Of a stretch of DNA of 64,000 bases, positions 11,617-22,725 are shown one piece after another; position 1 is the first letter of the stretch, and every line of letters starts with the position of its first letter. Origin of the DNA: Asterella californica (Eukaryota > Streptophyta > Marchantiopsida > Marchantiales > Aytoniaceae); NCBI GenBank assembly GCA_036924285.1, contig JAYKYS010000019.1, forward strand, positions 186,001 through 250,000, written 5' to 3'. The position numbers and the translations under genes were made by a program. The notes beneath the pieces are model-generated. The model did no database searches. It saw only the letters and a program-made list of their open reading frames with translations, and had not been told where the DNA came from.

Positions 11617-11634
11617 TGGTTCCGTTGCCGGGAC
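11617..11634 (+). other. G3 primer-binding site, tRNA-Glu type
   Basis: TGGTTCCGTTGCCGGGAC starts four bases after the 5' LTR. From memory it is an 18-of-18 complement of the 3' end of plant tRNA-Glu including CCA. Confidence 0.75.
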
Positions 11635-11639
11635 CTCAC

Positions 11640-12577
11640 TTGAAGGGATCGTTGAACAATGTTTAGAGTTCAGTCCTATATTCGACAAAAGGAGATTATG
11701 AGAGAGCACATGGAGAGAACGTTGGGAAGAGAGAGAGCTAACGCGATGTTAGCAACGTTAGAACCTTTCGTGTATCTCGTAGTGATATATGACGCGTTCG
11801 AAGTCATTCTTTACATCTTGTTCACTTAGAAAGGGTTTGAGGAGAGTTGAAAGAGGGTGCAACAAGAGTTGTAGAGAAAGGAGGAGAGAAAAGTTATTAG
11901 AGGAGATAAATTTGTGAGTATAGAAATTCTGCTCTCTGGAAAATTTATACAGTCGCTGTCAACTTTTCTGTGAATTTTATTTTCCTGTGAAACTTTCCAG
12001 TGTTTTAGATTGGCTGATAACCTATCTAAGACAAAAGAAATAAAGGTGGTCTAGAGAGGAAGAAATGAATTTTCAAAGTTGAGGGGGTCTATTCGTGAGA
12101 GTTGAGGAATTCTGTTATATGAAAAAAATTTACAGTCATTGTCAGATTTTCTGTGAATTTTATTTTCCTGAGAAACTTTCCAGTGTTTTAGAGTGGCTGA
12201 TAAGCTATCCAGGACAAAAGAAATCATGAGAAGATGAGGTCTGAAGAGAGAGAAAGAATTTTTCAAAGTGGAGGGGGTTGACAACCATGAGGGAAGTGAA
12301 AATATACAAATTTCAGTTCTCTGAAAATTTGTACAGTCATCACCATCTCTTCTGATTAGGGAAGTTTCTGTTGAAACTTCATGATTTAGTAGCTTGGAGG
12401 TTGAGCTACTGGAGACCACAAAAATCTTGGAGAGATCTCTTACCAACTAAGAGATATACGTTTCGGCATACAAGGAGGTCTTGAAGATACTTCATGGGGA
12501 ATCCAGTTCGAATGACGAGGTGGAAGAAGAGACGTTTAGGAGTTCGAACTGAGACGGAGAAGCCGAAGTTAAGTAAG
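11640..12577 (+). repeat. G3 untranslated leader with three degenerate repeats
   Basis: No long ORF is present. A block starting near TTCTGTTCTCTGGAAAATTT-like sequence recurs at about 11,930, 12,110 and 12,310. Each copy contains a TACAGTC segment, a TTTCTGTGAATTTTATTTTCC-like core in the first two, an AAACTT segment, and a purine-rich AAAGTGGAGGGGG-type tail in the first two. Such leader repeats could hold packaging or dimerisation signals, but nothing here proves that. Confidence 0.55.
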
Positions 12578-12810
12578 ATGAGTTACGAACCTGCATCTAT
12601 AGCACTTGGGGTGCCCTCTTTACCCTATACGAAGAAGCTTCCGCGACCATTGGCACAGATTTGAAGAAAGCCGAGTTTAAAGCATCATTCACGGTGGAGG
12701 CCACGAATGCTCCTGGTGAAGTAGAGTTGGATCCTTACAAGAGTGAGTTCAAGATGTCTGTTGTGATTAGTACAAACGATGGTGAGGAGGATCATATCTT
12801 CGATAGTTAA
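12578..12810 (+). pseudogene. Small leader ORF relic in G3
   Basis: ATG at 12,578 opens MSYEPASIALGVPSLPY and meets a stop after 28 residues. The +1 frame immediately continues with FKASFTVEATNAPGEVELD and ends at TAA 12,810. The continuity suggests a former short protein of about 77 residues broken by a one-base change. I do not recognise it. Confidence 0.35.
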
Positions 12811-12926
12811 TTAGATTTTATTTCGTGTATAGCATGTGTAATACACGATTTCCAGTATAAAGCTCGGAAGAGTTAAGAAAGTGATGTAGAATTATTTTCC
12901 TCTATGATATTTTGTCCACTTAATGG

Positions 12927-13418
12927 TTGAGAAGGTGCAACATGAGTGGAAATTCAAAAGATTGGAAAGTTAGACTTAGAAACCTTCCTCAAGGTTTAGA
13001 TGTCATAGTAAGTGTCGAAGAAAGTTCGAGAGAGATTATCGTCGAGTTTGAAAACCCTAGTACTAAACCTCAAGTAGAATCTCCGAGGAGAAGAGTAGAA
13101 ACCGACTTGTGGTGTTATTTCTGTAGAGGGTTGGGACACAAAGTCGTGAATTGTCCAACTAGAATCAGAACCGAGAGAGCTAAAGAGAAGCGGGAGTTTA
13201 CTGATTTAAGTCTTCGAGTGGGTCCATCGTCACCAACGCCAATTCATCTTCTAGGCGAGGATCTTTGTCCAAGTTGTGGAGTGGGTGATCTATCAAGAGG
13301 ACACAAGTGCGTCGATGTGGCCGCCCTACTTACGTCAATAGTCGATAAGTTGGACGAGACTCAAAGAGCTGAGACGGAGAAGTTGTCGACTTCAAAAGAG
13401 AACTCGGCTGAGTTGTGA
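12927..13418 (+). CDS. G3 ORF1: CCHC zinc-knuckle protein upstream of gag
   Basis: This is an intact 163-residue frame. A basic N-terminal region is followed by a canonical retroviral zinc knuckle CYFCRGLGHKVVNC (CX2CX4HX4C) near residues 63-76. A second Cys/His cluster, CPSCGVGDLSRGHKC (CX2CX8HX2C), lies near 117-131. Zinc knuckles of this kind bind single-stranded nucleic acid in retroelement nucleocapsids, so a role with the genomic RNA is likely. It is unusual that it forms its own ORF before the capsid-like gag, which has its own knuckle further on. The start at 12,927 is the first ATG of the frame; MSG a few codons later is equally possible. Confidence 0.7.
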   Translation: MRRCNMSGNSKDWKVRLRNLPQGLDVIVSVEESSREIIVEFENPSTKPQVESPRRRVETDLWCYFCRGLGHKVVNCPTRIRTERAKEKREFTDLSLRVGPSSPTPIHLLGEDLCPSCGVGDLSRGHKCVDVAALLTSIVDKLDETQRAETEKLSTSKENSAEL

Positions 13419-13630
13419 TGGAGATCGTCATTCGGATGGTGGAGAAGGCGGTGATGCGACTCATGCTCATGATTACCTTGGGAGAAGAGATGGCACAAGA
13501 GGTGTTGTTACAACCGTTTCCTTTTATTTTACCTATGGTAGATTATTCGCGAATGGAATTGGTGATGTTCGTGCTCTTTTAGCGAGTAGTTATTGCACGA
13601 AAATTGGAAGTGTAGAAGAGTAGTTACAAG

Positions 13631-14789
13631 ATGGGGAAGTTACCAGTGTTTCATGGGAAGGACAATGAAGATGTAGAACCATTTGTACGAGATTTCAAAA
13701 GGGGTTGCATCGGAAACAACGTGAGAAGGAAGGAAGAATGGGTGTTGTTACTGCCAGAGTTTTTAGAAGATTTTGCTCTTACGTGGTATGAAGACCGAGT
13801 GAAGAGCAAGACACCTGGTGCAATTGAGGACACATGGGAGACGTTGAGTAATGCACTCATCGAAGAATTTCTTCCAGAAGAGAGTTATGAGAAGCTCATG
13901 GTGGAGCTTACTCATTTGAAGCAACGAGACGACGAGAAAGTTCGGCAATATGCCGAAAGGGTGGATAAGTTGGAGCAACGGTTTCGGACGGTCCTACGGA
14001 AGAGTGGAGACAATGTGGAGCTAACGATGGCGGGGATTGGAGCAGTGTTGACCAAGAACTTGGTGGGAGGGTTGAGGCCTTCAATTCGAACCCAAGTGAG
14101 GTACGAGAAGCCAGCAACCAAAGCGGAGGCTATCAAGAGAGCGACAAATATGGAAGAGCATGATGAGGTTGGATGAAGGAGATATCATCCAACCTCATCA
14201 TGCTGCTCTGGTGTCAACTCCGACTCCTGGTGTAGTCACAACGATCGCACCTGCACCATCACAATTGGTGATTGCTTCAACGTCAGCTCCTACTCCAACG
14301 GTGGGACCAAGACCGTTTGTCCCAACAACGATGTCTACTGCCACCTCTGATTTTCATGCCGAGCTGAAGAGCATCACCGATACTCTTGCGGATCTCAAGA
14401 TAAACGTGGTGCAGTTACGAGAATGGAGGAACAAAGGTGGAGGAGGAGGTCAAAGAGGTTACTACAACAATCCCAACTGAGGAAATCAAGGTAACTTTGG
14501 AGGCAACCAAGGTAACTTTGGAGGAATCACTTGTTGGACGTGTGGAGGTTCTCATTTCCAGTGAAATTGTCCTAACAACGGAGCAAGAGGTGCCGAAGCT
14601 GTCAGAATGAATGTGGGTGGAGGAAATCCATCACAAGGACGAGACAATGGGGTGGCTACTATCGATGTCGTGCGAGATCCCATCTACGAGAAAGGAGAGA
14701 GTTCAAACTCTTCTCATGCACCGGTGGAGCTTTTAGCTCAAGAAAGGAAAAGAACTCGATTTTCTGATGAACCGGTTTTCAGCAAGTAG
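13631..14789 (+). pseudogene. G3 gag (capsid and nucleocapsid), frameshifted with stops
   Basis: The first frame (13,631-14,176, 181 aa) is a Retrotrans_gag-type capsid with VLLLPEFLEDFALTWYEDRV, a LIEEFLPEESYEKLMVEL-like segment, LKQRDDEKVRQYAERVDKLE and the closing KAEAIKRA. At 14,160-14,176 coding passes to another frame with a Pro/Thr linker and a Gly/Asn-rich stretch (GGGGGQRGYYNN). The knuckle CWTCGGSHFQ.NC follows, broken by TGA at 14,562-14,564; another TGA sits at 14,478-14,480. It ends at 14,789, overlapping the pol frame by 23 bases. Both TGAs can be explained as Arg CGA to TGA. Gag assembles the particle and packages RNA. Confidence 0.8.
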
Positions 14790-17700
14790 AAGTACTCGTT
14801 CGAGTAATGTTTCGAGTACACAAAGGGAGCCAAGAAGGAAGCTGGGGATGGCGGATTTCACCATTTCATCTTCCCAAGCGGGATATGATGTGGTTGAAGA
14901 TGTGGGTGCTCAGAAAGCCAACATCACTGTTGGACAACTGATCGCACTTAATCCCAACTTACGAAGAGAACTCAGAGGAGGACTGAGTTCTAAGAGAAGC
15001 AAGAAGAAGAAACCCAAGAGCAGGACATCAAAGTCAATGGGAGTTGGTGTGGTGGATGTGCATGCTTCAGAGGTATGCACTAGGGCTTCAAAGATTGAAG
15101 TCCGATTGAATGGCCACTACGTCTCTGACGTATTTGTGGACGGAGGGTCGGCTGTAAACGCCATATCGGAGAGGTTGATGAAGAAGTTGGGGATGGAACC
15201 AACTCGCCCGGCTAGCATTGTCGTGGGGATGGCTAACAAGCAACGGGTAAGACCTCTTGGTGTGTTAGAGAAGGTGGTCGTGTCTGTGATGGGAGTTCAA
15301 ACGTTAATGTCCTTTCAAGTGTTAAAGGACTCTAGTTATGATTTGCTCCTAGGTAGGCCTTGGTTGAGAGCTGTGCGCACCACTGATAGGTGGCACAAGG
15401 AATACTTACGGATTGGGCCTAGAGATCATAGAATGATAGTTCCTCTCTCGGGTGTTGGAGTTGTGACTTCTGACTCTGATAGACCCACTAGTGACTACTG
15501 GGAATCTGATACTGAGGATGATCAGAGTGCATCAGAAGTAGATACCGGAGATTCTTACGATCAAGAATCCTCGTCTGAGGACGAAGGATTTGGTCGAGAT
15601 GAATCATTACATCAGCTTAGTGCTATTGACTTGTTGCCTCGACCAGCAGTGGAGAAAGATCCTGACAAAGAAGAGTTGAGTGAGGCAGAGATTGTGAGAA
15701 GACTCTCTACCCTGAAGTTTGGTATCAATGTCACTCAAGAGGAGAAAAGTAGATTCCTAGATATATTTCGAAAATATATCCACGTGTTTGCTTTCAGCTA
15801 CAAGGATTTGAAGGAGGTGACTCTCGAGACTCATCGAATCGAATTGGAGGAGAACGCAAGACCAGTTCGACAAAAGCAGAGAAGGGTCAATCCTACAACA
15901 GCAATGATGGTCAAGGAGGAGATAGACAAGTTGAAGGAGGCGAGTTTCATCTATGAGGTGGAGAACTCAGAATGGGTTTCACCCATTGTGATTGTCAAGA
16001 AGAAGAATGGTAAGCTGCGAGTGTGCATAGACTATAAGAAGCTGAATGCAGTTACCAAGAAGGATTATTATCCTCTACCATTTATAGATGAGATTTTGGA
16101 GGAAGTTGCTGGTCATGAGTGGTACAGCTTTGGTGATGGTTATAGTGGGTATAACCAGATCAAGATAGCACAGGAGTACCAACAGTTGACTACTTTCACT
16201 ACTCCTTGGGGAACATTTGCATTTCGGGTGATGCCATTCGGATTGTGTAATGCTCCGTCCACGTTTCAAAGGTTCATGAACAAGGTGTTTGAACCATTCA
16301 TAGAGAAGTTTGTTCGGGATTTCATTGACGATTTCTGTGTGTACGGACGAAAGGAGGACCACTTTGATCATGTGATCAAAGTTTTGCAGCGGTTGTAGCA
16401 AGCCAACGCTTCTCTAAATCCAGAGAAGTGCATCTTTGGCTGCGAAGAAGGTCTGCTGTTAGGGCACATCATTTCCAAGAATGGGATTGCGGTAGATCCT
16501 GAGAAGGTGAAGAAGATTGTGGATCTTCCATTTCCGATCATCTTGACAAAGTTGAGGCAGTTTCTTGGCATGGTTGGATATTATCGTAGGTTTGTCTTTT
16601 CCTTCTCAAACAAAGCAATAGCTTTGACTATGTACATGAAGAAGGGAGTTGATTTTGACTTGATAGTGCATGATCAGAAGGCAAAGGAAGCATTTGAGGA
16701 GCTGAAAAAGGCATTAGTGACAGCTCCTATACTTGCTAAACCTGAGTGGAGTAAAGCATTTATTCTGTATACGGATGCCTCCAATGTAGCAATCGGATGT
16801 ACATTAAGTCAGCTAGATGGAGATGGGCATGATCATCCTATAGCTTATGCTAGTAGGCAGATGGTTCCAGCGGAGAAGAATTACTCCGTGACTGAACGAG
16901 AAGGATTAGCGGTGATCTTTGGATTGAAGAAATTTCGACACTACTTGCTAGGAGGGAAATTTTCCATAGTCACAGATCACAAGGCTTTAAAGTATATCTT
17001 TAATAAGCCTAATGCCGAAGGTCGTATTGCTCGTTGGAAGATCCTTCTAACAGAATACGACTATGTGATCGAAGATAGACCAGGGAAGAAGCATGCGTAT
17101 GCTGATCTTTTGTCAAGGGCTTATGATGATGAGGGAGAAGAACCGTTTGATGATTCATTTCCAGACGAGCATCTGATGGTCATCACAAGCATCGAAGAGA
17201 TACCGGACGAGTACGAGGAAATCTGGAGTTTCCTTGTAGATGGCTCTTTTCCAGAAGGTATCCATACCCGAGAACGTAACGCGTTGATCAAGAGATGCAA
17301 ACCTTACACCATGGTGGAGGGAATTCTGTTTCATCAAGGAGCAGATGGGTTACTAAGGAGAGCAGTTGGTCAGAAGGAGGCATTCAAGCTAATGCACGAG
17401 TTTCACGACGGTACTGTTTGCGGAGGTCACTTTGCTGGTAAGATAACAGCCTTCAAGATTTTGGATGCGGGTTATCACTGGAGAGGGATTTTCAAAGAGT
17501 GTTTAGACTATTGCAAAACTTGTGACGTATGTCAAGCATTTGCTCTAAAGTCTACTAGAACACCTCCGTTAAGATCAATTCCAGTATTAGGGCCGTTTGA
17601 GAAATGGGGTATTGACTTTGTAGGTCCTCTTAATAAGACACCTCGAGGCAATAGATACATTGTAGTCGCCACTGACTATTGTACCAAGTGGGTAGAGGCT

Positions 17701-18513
17701 AGACCTTTGAGAGAGACCAATGAAACAGAAGTCGGTAGATTCCTATGGGAGAGGATCATCACGAGATTTGGATGTCCGTTAGAGTTGGTCTCAGATAGAG
17801 GAGGAGAGTTTGTAGGGAGCATGACTACTGCTATGCTACAACACTTTTCTATCAAGCCACGAGTAACGACCTCATACAAACCAAATGCTAATGGTCTTGC
17901 GGAGAAGACCAATCTTACACTTTGTATGATGCTCGTCAAAGATGCTGGTGTTGAAACTGCGAAACATACTTGGGATAAGAGGCTACATGCCATCTTATGG
18001 GAGTACCGAACGACAACAAAGACTTCTACTGGATACTCCCCATTTCGACTGGTTTATGGAGTGGAGTCCAAGTTGCCGATCCAATTCGAATTGGATACTT
18101 TTCAAACTATTCAACGAAAGTTGAAGAGGTCAAGAGGAGAAGACGTGGTCAGATCAAGAAGGGAGCAACTCATGGAGTTGGAAGAGACCCGAGCGGTAGC
18201 AATGATCCGGATAGAACGAGCTCAGGCGTATCAAAAGAAGAGTTACGACAAACGGTTGGGCAAGAGAGAGGTAAAACCTTTTCAAGTCGGAGATTGGGTT
18301 ATGTTGTATGATGCTATCAGATTCAAGAGGGCTAGGAAGAAGTTTCTTCCGAGATATTTTGGTCCTTTTGTTGTAGATAAGGTGTGGAGCAACTTCACAT
18401 ATGACCTTCAGGAGCTGGGAGGAAGGAGATTTGATCGAGTAAATCATGACAAGTTGAAGTTGTTTCATCGACGAAAGTTCTCTCTTCACTCCGAGGACGG
18501 AGCGAAAATTTAG
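14767..18513 (+). pseudogene. G3 pol: protease, RT, RNase H, integrase; one in-frame TAG
   Basis: A single frame of about 1,249 codons is interrupted only by TAG at 16,396-16,398. The aspartic protease has VFVDGGSAVN (Asp at 15,139). RT runs from the WVSPIVIVKKKNGKLRVCID region to the catalytic FIDD (16,321-16,332), with PFGLCNAPSTFQ between. RNase H has YTDAS (Asp 16,774), TERE and TDHKAL. Integrase has an HHCC-type start ending CKTCDVC, then Asp 17,614 (GIDF), Asp 17,794 (SDRGG) and Glu 17,902 (GLAEKTN). The last two have 35 residues between them, the DD35E spacing. It ends with a GRRFDRVNHDKLKLF tail and no chromodomain. If the TAG were read through or is an assembly error, the enzyme set would be complete. 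Confidence 0.93.
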
Positions 18514-18526
18514 TCCGGGGGTAAAA
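18514..18526 (+). other. G3 polypurine tract
   Basis: The purine-rich GTCCGGGGGTAAAA-type stretch lies directly before the 3' LTR, where plus-strand DNA synthesis is primed in LTR elements. Confidence 0.6.
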
Positions 18527-19439
18527 TGTAACGACCTATGTTACACATAAGAAGTTTGTCTATTAGTAAGATGTTTAGTTATAACTAAGTGTTGAGAATG
18601 TTTATTGGCTGCCAAAGTACTTTAAGGATGTATCAAGTTAGTCATGACTAGCTAAAAGTTAGTTATGGTTAAACTTAGCTGTACTTTTGGCAGAATTCAG
18701 ATATTTGCTAAAGAGTGAGCACTACTATCTTGTCATCTTGTCTAAAAGGTAGAAAGGAGGTGGAAAGTATCCCTTATCTCCTTTTTGACTTGATATTAGT
18801 GGTTGGATTAAAGTTGTGGACTTTGTGGGCATTAAAAACAAGAAGAGATTCCACATGTTTTCTTTTTAGTGGGTCCTAGTGTAGAGGGGGGTGGAAATTC
18901 GAGATTCCTTGAGAATATTCCAGAATCCTTCTAGAAGTTGTTGACTTTGAAGGAATAAGCCCATGTGAAAAGGTAAAAAGCCCATGTGATCAATGCTTTT
19001 ACCTTAAGTAATATCTTAGTAAAACCCGGTAAAAGTAGTTACGGCTGAGTTACCGGGGGTACCAAAGTAAAAACCTAGAATGTATAAATAGAGGAGTAGA
19101 GAAGAGCTCCTCATCTTTGTTTTCACATTGTCGTAATGACAACTTGAGTAATATAGAGAGTGTGGGATATTTTTAGCATGTGAGAACTTGAGAGACGTCG
19201 TTAGAATGGAGGATTTTAGTTGATGTGTTTAAGGAGATTTTTAGTTGATAAGTTTGTGGGTGTATGAATGAGTGAACTCAGCATTTTCCCTTCAAGTTCA
19301 TGGTGTGCTTCCATCAAAGCCATCAGAGGTGACCCCTGAGTGAGAGACAGGTCCGACATGTTGCAGATTCGTGGATGACGATCGTGGAGGTTGAGAGATC
19401 GGGGGGGTAGTTGATCGATAGGACCACGGAGGGTTTACA
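18527..19439 (+). repeat. G3 3' LTR
   Basis: The LTR is 913 bp, ungapped against the 5' LTR with 8 differences. It is followed directly by the GTCC target duplicate. Confidence 0.97.
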
Positions 19440-19670
19440 GTCCAAACCTCCTCCAGAAGATCCTGATCCGCGAGGTTCCAGTCCAACAGGAAGAAGTCAA
19501 GACCCAACTCCTTGATGAAAGGTTTGGTCTTTGCCAACTCTGTTGCCGGCAACACCAACCCTCGAGGATGCATTCACATGCTTTGAGCCTCTATTACAGT
19601 AAGCCACACGTACTTGCTGTGAGCTGAAGGCTCAGTCCTTCCCAAGTCCTCATAGTCTAGCTTCCACTCT
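19440..19670 (-). pseudogene. Repeat family C protein, copy A, N-terminal part
   Basis: The minus strand encodes GRTEPSAHSKYVWLTVIEAQ, a TGA, then MHPRGLVLPATELAKTK, ELGLDFFLLDWNLADQDLLE and EEVWT, where G3 interrupts the codon order. The sentence continues at 10,699 with ALPPRN, exactly as in the uninterrupted copy B. The TGA between the two pieces aligns with Ser in copy B, so the true start may lie further upstream. Confidence 0.7.
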
Positions 19671-21538
19671 CAGAAGACGAATCTAATCTTCCAGAAGACA
19701 TCTATTCCGTCTTCTGGGATTCTAACAGTGCTTTTTAAGTACTTCTCGTCTTCCGAGCTATATCTAAACAATCCTTACTAAGCAAGGTATCGCATGGATT
19801 ACCAAGAAGACAACCCACTTTGCATTTCATCCTACTTCCTAACAGAAGATACAAGATAATGTGAGAAGAAGAGTATACGAGAAGTTCAGAAGATGGTCGC
19901 GGGCTCCTACGGTAACAGTGGCCTCCAGGAAGACTCCGAGGACAGTTTATGATTAACTGACGTACTCGGAAGACTTCCCACAGTCAAGCTTCCCATCACT
20001 GATCTCACATGTCCTCGTCTTCCGACACTCAATCTAACCTCACAACAGACACGAGACATCCATACTATGTTCTTCCGACTTCTCACCTCTCATACACACT
20101 CAGAAGAAGCTTGTTGCATGACGGGAAGACATGACCCTCGATCATTCTCTCCAGATTTTGCTAGCAAGACTTCTCACAACTCTCTTCTAAGTTCGGGAAG
20201 AAGAAAGAATATGCTGCTATGGGTCGGACAGAAGAGACCCGTAAAGGATCCTCACGTCTTCTCGCACATTATGCCAGCCTTTCCAACCTTCTAGTCTCTC
20301 CAGGAAGATGTGGATTTGAGAAGCTCAGAAGATCGGGAGGCACAGGCCTGGTTCCCAACTTTCAGCTTCTCGAAACAACAATCAACTCACCAAGTCATTC
20401 AGGATTCGTACCAAGCCTCTCTCAACACCAAACCAATCCAATCCAATCTTGATACGAAATGAACACAGTCGTCTTCCGAAGACGTTCAGACATTCAGAAG
20501 CGTCTTCTGTCCATGGGTTCAGGAACAAAGGTGTGGTAGAGTAGAGAAATCGATAGTCAGGTGATCAAATTTAAGAATGAGAGATGGGGAAGCTCGATTC
20601 CTACTTAGGAAGAAGTGAGAAGACGGCTGTCGAAAATTGAACAGTGCTTCTGTGCCCAATTCTCACAGAAGAAATTTCAGGGTATGGGAATCGATGGGCT
20701 TCCTGCAAACGAGCGGAGAAGCACGAGGAACATCAAACCAGAGACGGGAAGCGGTGAGAAGAGAAAAGAATACGGGAAGAACCTCAATACAGCTTCTGGC
20801 TACTTCTGGTGCACCTTCAGTCTTTTGCGCACTTCCGATCTCAATCCCAGCTCCAATGCGATCCCACGAACCTGCTCTTGTCGTCAATCTTGAGCTGCAT
20901 CCCTCTGCTGCTGCAATCGATTCTTCTCTTCCTTGGAAACTTCTCTAATCGACCCTCAATGTCTGCTTTCTGGAATCCGAAAGGATTCTTTCAGTTCGAC
21001 TATGGTTCCAGCTCTCATCGAATAGTCCTCTTTCTCTCTCTCTGACCTCATTTCGGTTCTCTGAATTTTCAATTACACTCTCCTCGCTTCCAGATCCAAT
21101 TCGACACCCCGATGACAATCGGCTTCTCAAAACGCAGACGTCCTTCACTGTGTGAAGCATGCCATCGATCTTACGCTAATGTGCCTCGCCGTTTCTTCTC
21201 CGCGTTTTAAGATAATGTCTTGGTAACCCCGATTCACCCACTACTAGATAGTACCTGCTCTCCCGCGGTGATGTGACATGTGGTTGGTATCCCGAAAGTC
21301 TAGTCATCGTCTTCCGAAAGATGTCTGTCTTCCGTCTTCCGTCTTCCGTGTTTCGAAGACTTGGTCGAGAAGACGTCTTCTCGGAAGATGTCGACTTCTC
21401 TTACAAAAAGTTCTTAAGACCATCTTTCTTCTAAGCAAGATGTAATCTTAAGCAACAGGTTTATTTCAATTACACAGACATGTTATTATCTTCAAAAATT
21501 TCAAAAATTCGTACATCCTATAAACTGTGGGTATCACA
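19671..21538 (-). repeat. Family C copy A, non-coding 5' arm
   Basis: No gene is seen. The stretch aligns along its whole length with 30,044-31,924 and stops at the same point: GGGTATCACA here, GGGCACCACA there. Read on the minus strand the element therefore begins TGTG, as LTR elements do. It is saturated with GTCTTCC/GGAAGAC words. Short plus-strand frames are shared with copy B but drift, so I do not call them genes. Confidence 0.65.
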
Positions 21539-22725
21539 GTAACCGATGAAACAAACGCGGATAAGGAAAACTCGTCTCGAACAATCTCAGAATAGTGCTA
21601 GTGTGGACTCTCAACCACTCCTACGACTCAAGAGGAACTTTAGGAAAAAAGACTAACGGTGTCATAATGATAGCACGTATAGACTTCCGCTCTCGGTTAA
21701 CCTGGACATCTCATGTGGTCCAATCATAACTCTTGTGCATCTTTCTCACATGAGACTTTATCTTTTGCGGGATAAATAACTGACCGCACATCGAAATGAT
21801 ATGTCTCGAATCAATCTCGATCTCATGAAAGAGTATCTATAGCTATAAAAGAGACGATATCCAACCAAATAGTACTCTCAAAAATACACACTCAACTAAA
21901 GAACCTTGATCAGTAAAAATAAAAACACACTATATGTAACAAGAAGTCTCTCAAAAATCTCTGAAATCTCTAGAAAAAAAACTATGTAACCTTAAAAACC
22001 TCCACATCCCAAAAAAATCTAAAAATATTTAATATTCATTCAATTTTAAAACAAAAAATAAAAAAACGAAATCAAATAAAAAACAAAACTCTGAGATATC
22101 CACCCAACACACTCTACCCTCTCATATTACCCCCCCTCCCCTCTCCTCCCCCGCACGTCCCGCTCCGCTCTCCACTCTCCAAAGGGAACTCCTTGGTTTG
22201 AAAGCAAAACAAGCTTCTCGATTGACGAGCTGCGAGAACTCATCGGACTCCCACGCTCGGTATCACGCAAGGAACAGCGTTTGCGTGCAACACAAGATTG
22301 AAGTTGGGGTTAATGATCCGGCTTTCTGCAAGGTGTTCTTCTCTTCGAGTTTCTTGCTCTGTCTGATGTCGCAGCGGCTGTCGTGGCAAATGATCGTGAC
22401 CATCCTCTATTGAAGAAGACCGAACAGCTCCTGCACGAACGAGGTCAGTCGATTCTTGTTAGCATCCAGTTCGGGCTGATGCTTGAGTAAAACACATCTT
22501 GGAAGGAGAGGTGTATGCTCTCAGAGCAGGATGTCAGCTGAAGCTGGTGTCCTCTGAGAGAATGGTCCATTTGGCCACCCTTATCAGTTTGTCTGAGGTT
22601 TTGTAGAATGTGGAAGCATGCAGTTAGAGCAGGAAAGTTGTTTGGTTTGTGCACGCAACAGTCCATTGGATTAGCTGATCTATTCCACAAAAGAGCTTGA
22701 TGAGCGACAATGGATTACAGATATA
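21539..22725. other. Non-coding, possible small gene remnant
   Basis: After the end of family C the sequence turns AT-rich. A TATA-like CTATAAAAG lies at 21,842-21,850. A long pyrimidine/C-rich tract (about 22,120-22,180) precedes a short stretch at 22,335-22,486 that reads VLLFEFLALSDVAAAVVAND on the plus strand and is flanked on the left by a plausible AG. It could be an exon of an unknown gene, but I found no partner exon. Confidence 0.2.

Larger units (their letters stand above)
10700..19439 (+). mobile_element. Full-length Ty3/gypsy retrotransposon G3, 8,740 bp
   Basis: The element has two 913-bp LTRs, each with TGTAA...TTACA ends. It has a tRNA-Glu-type primer site, a 1.3-kb leader, a separate CCHC-knuckle ORF, gag, and a pol in the order protease, RT, RNase H, integrase (Ty3/gypsy order). 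A polypurine tract precedes the 3' LTR. Flanking bases GTCC (10,696-10,699) and GTCC (19,440-19,443) are a 4-bp target duplication. The undisturbed site with a single GTCC is visible in family C copy B at 29,831-29,834. Integrase has no chromodomain after it. Coding is broken by two frame changes and three stops, so despite its youth this copy probably moved with help or decayed after insertion. Confidence 0.97.

Noticed and set aside
19298..19573. Apparent 91-residue minus-strand protein
   Set aside because: Its second half is G3 LTR read backwards; only the 19,440-19,573 part belongs to family C.
20615..21160. Overlapping small frames in family C copy A 5' arm
   Set aside because: The homologous stretch in copy B does not keep these frames open, so they are not conserved coding sequence.
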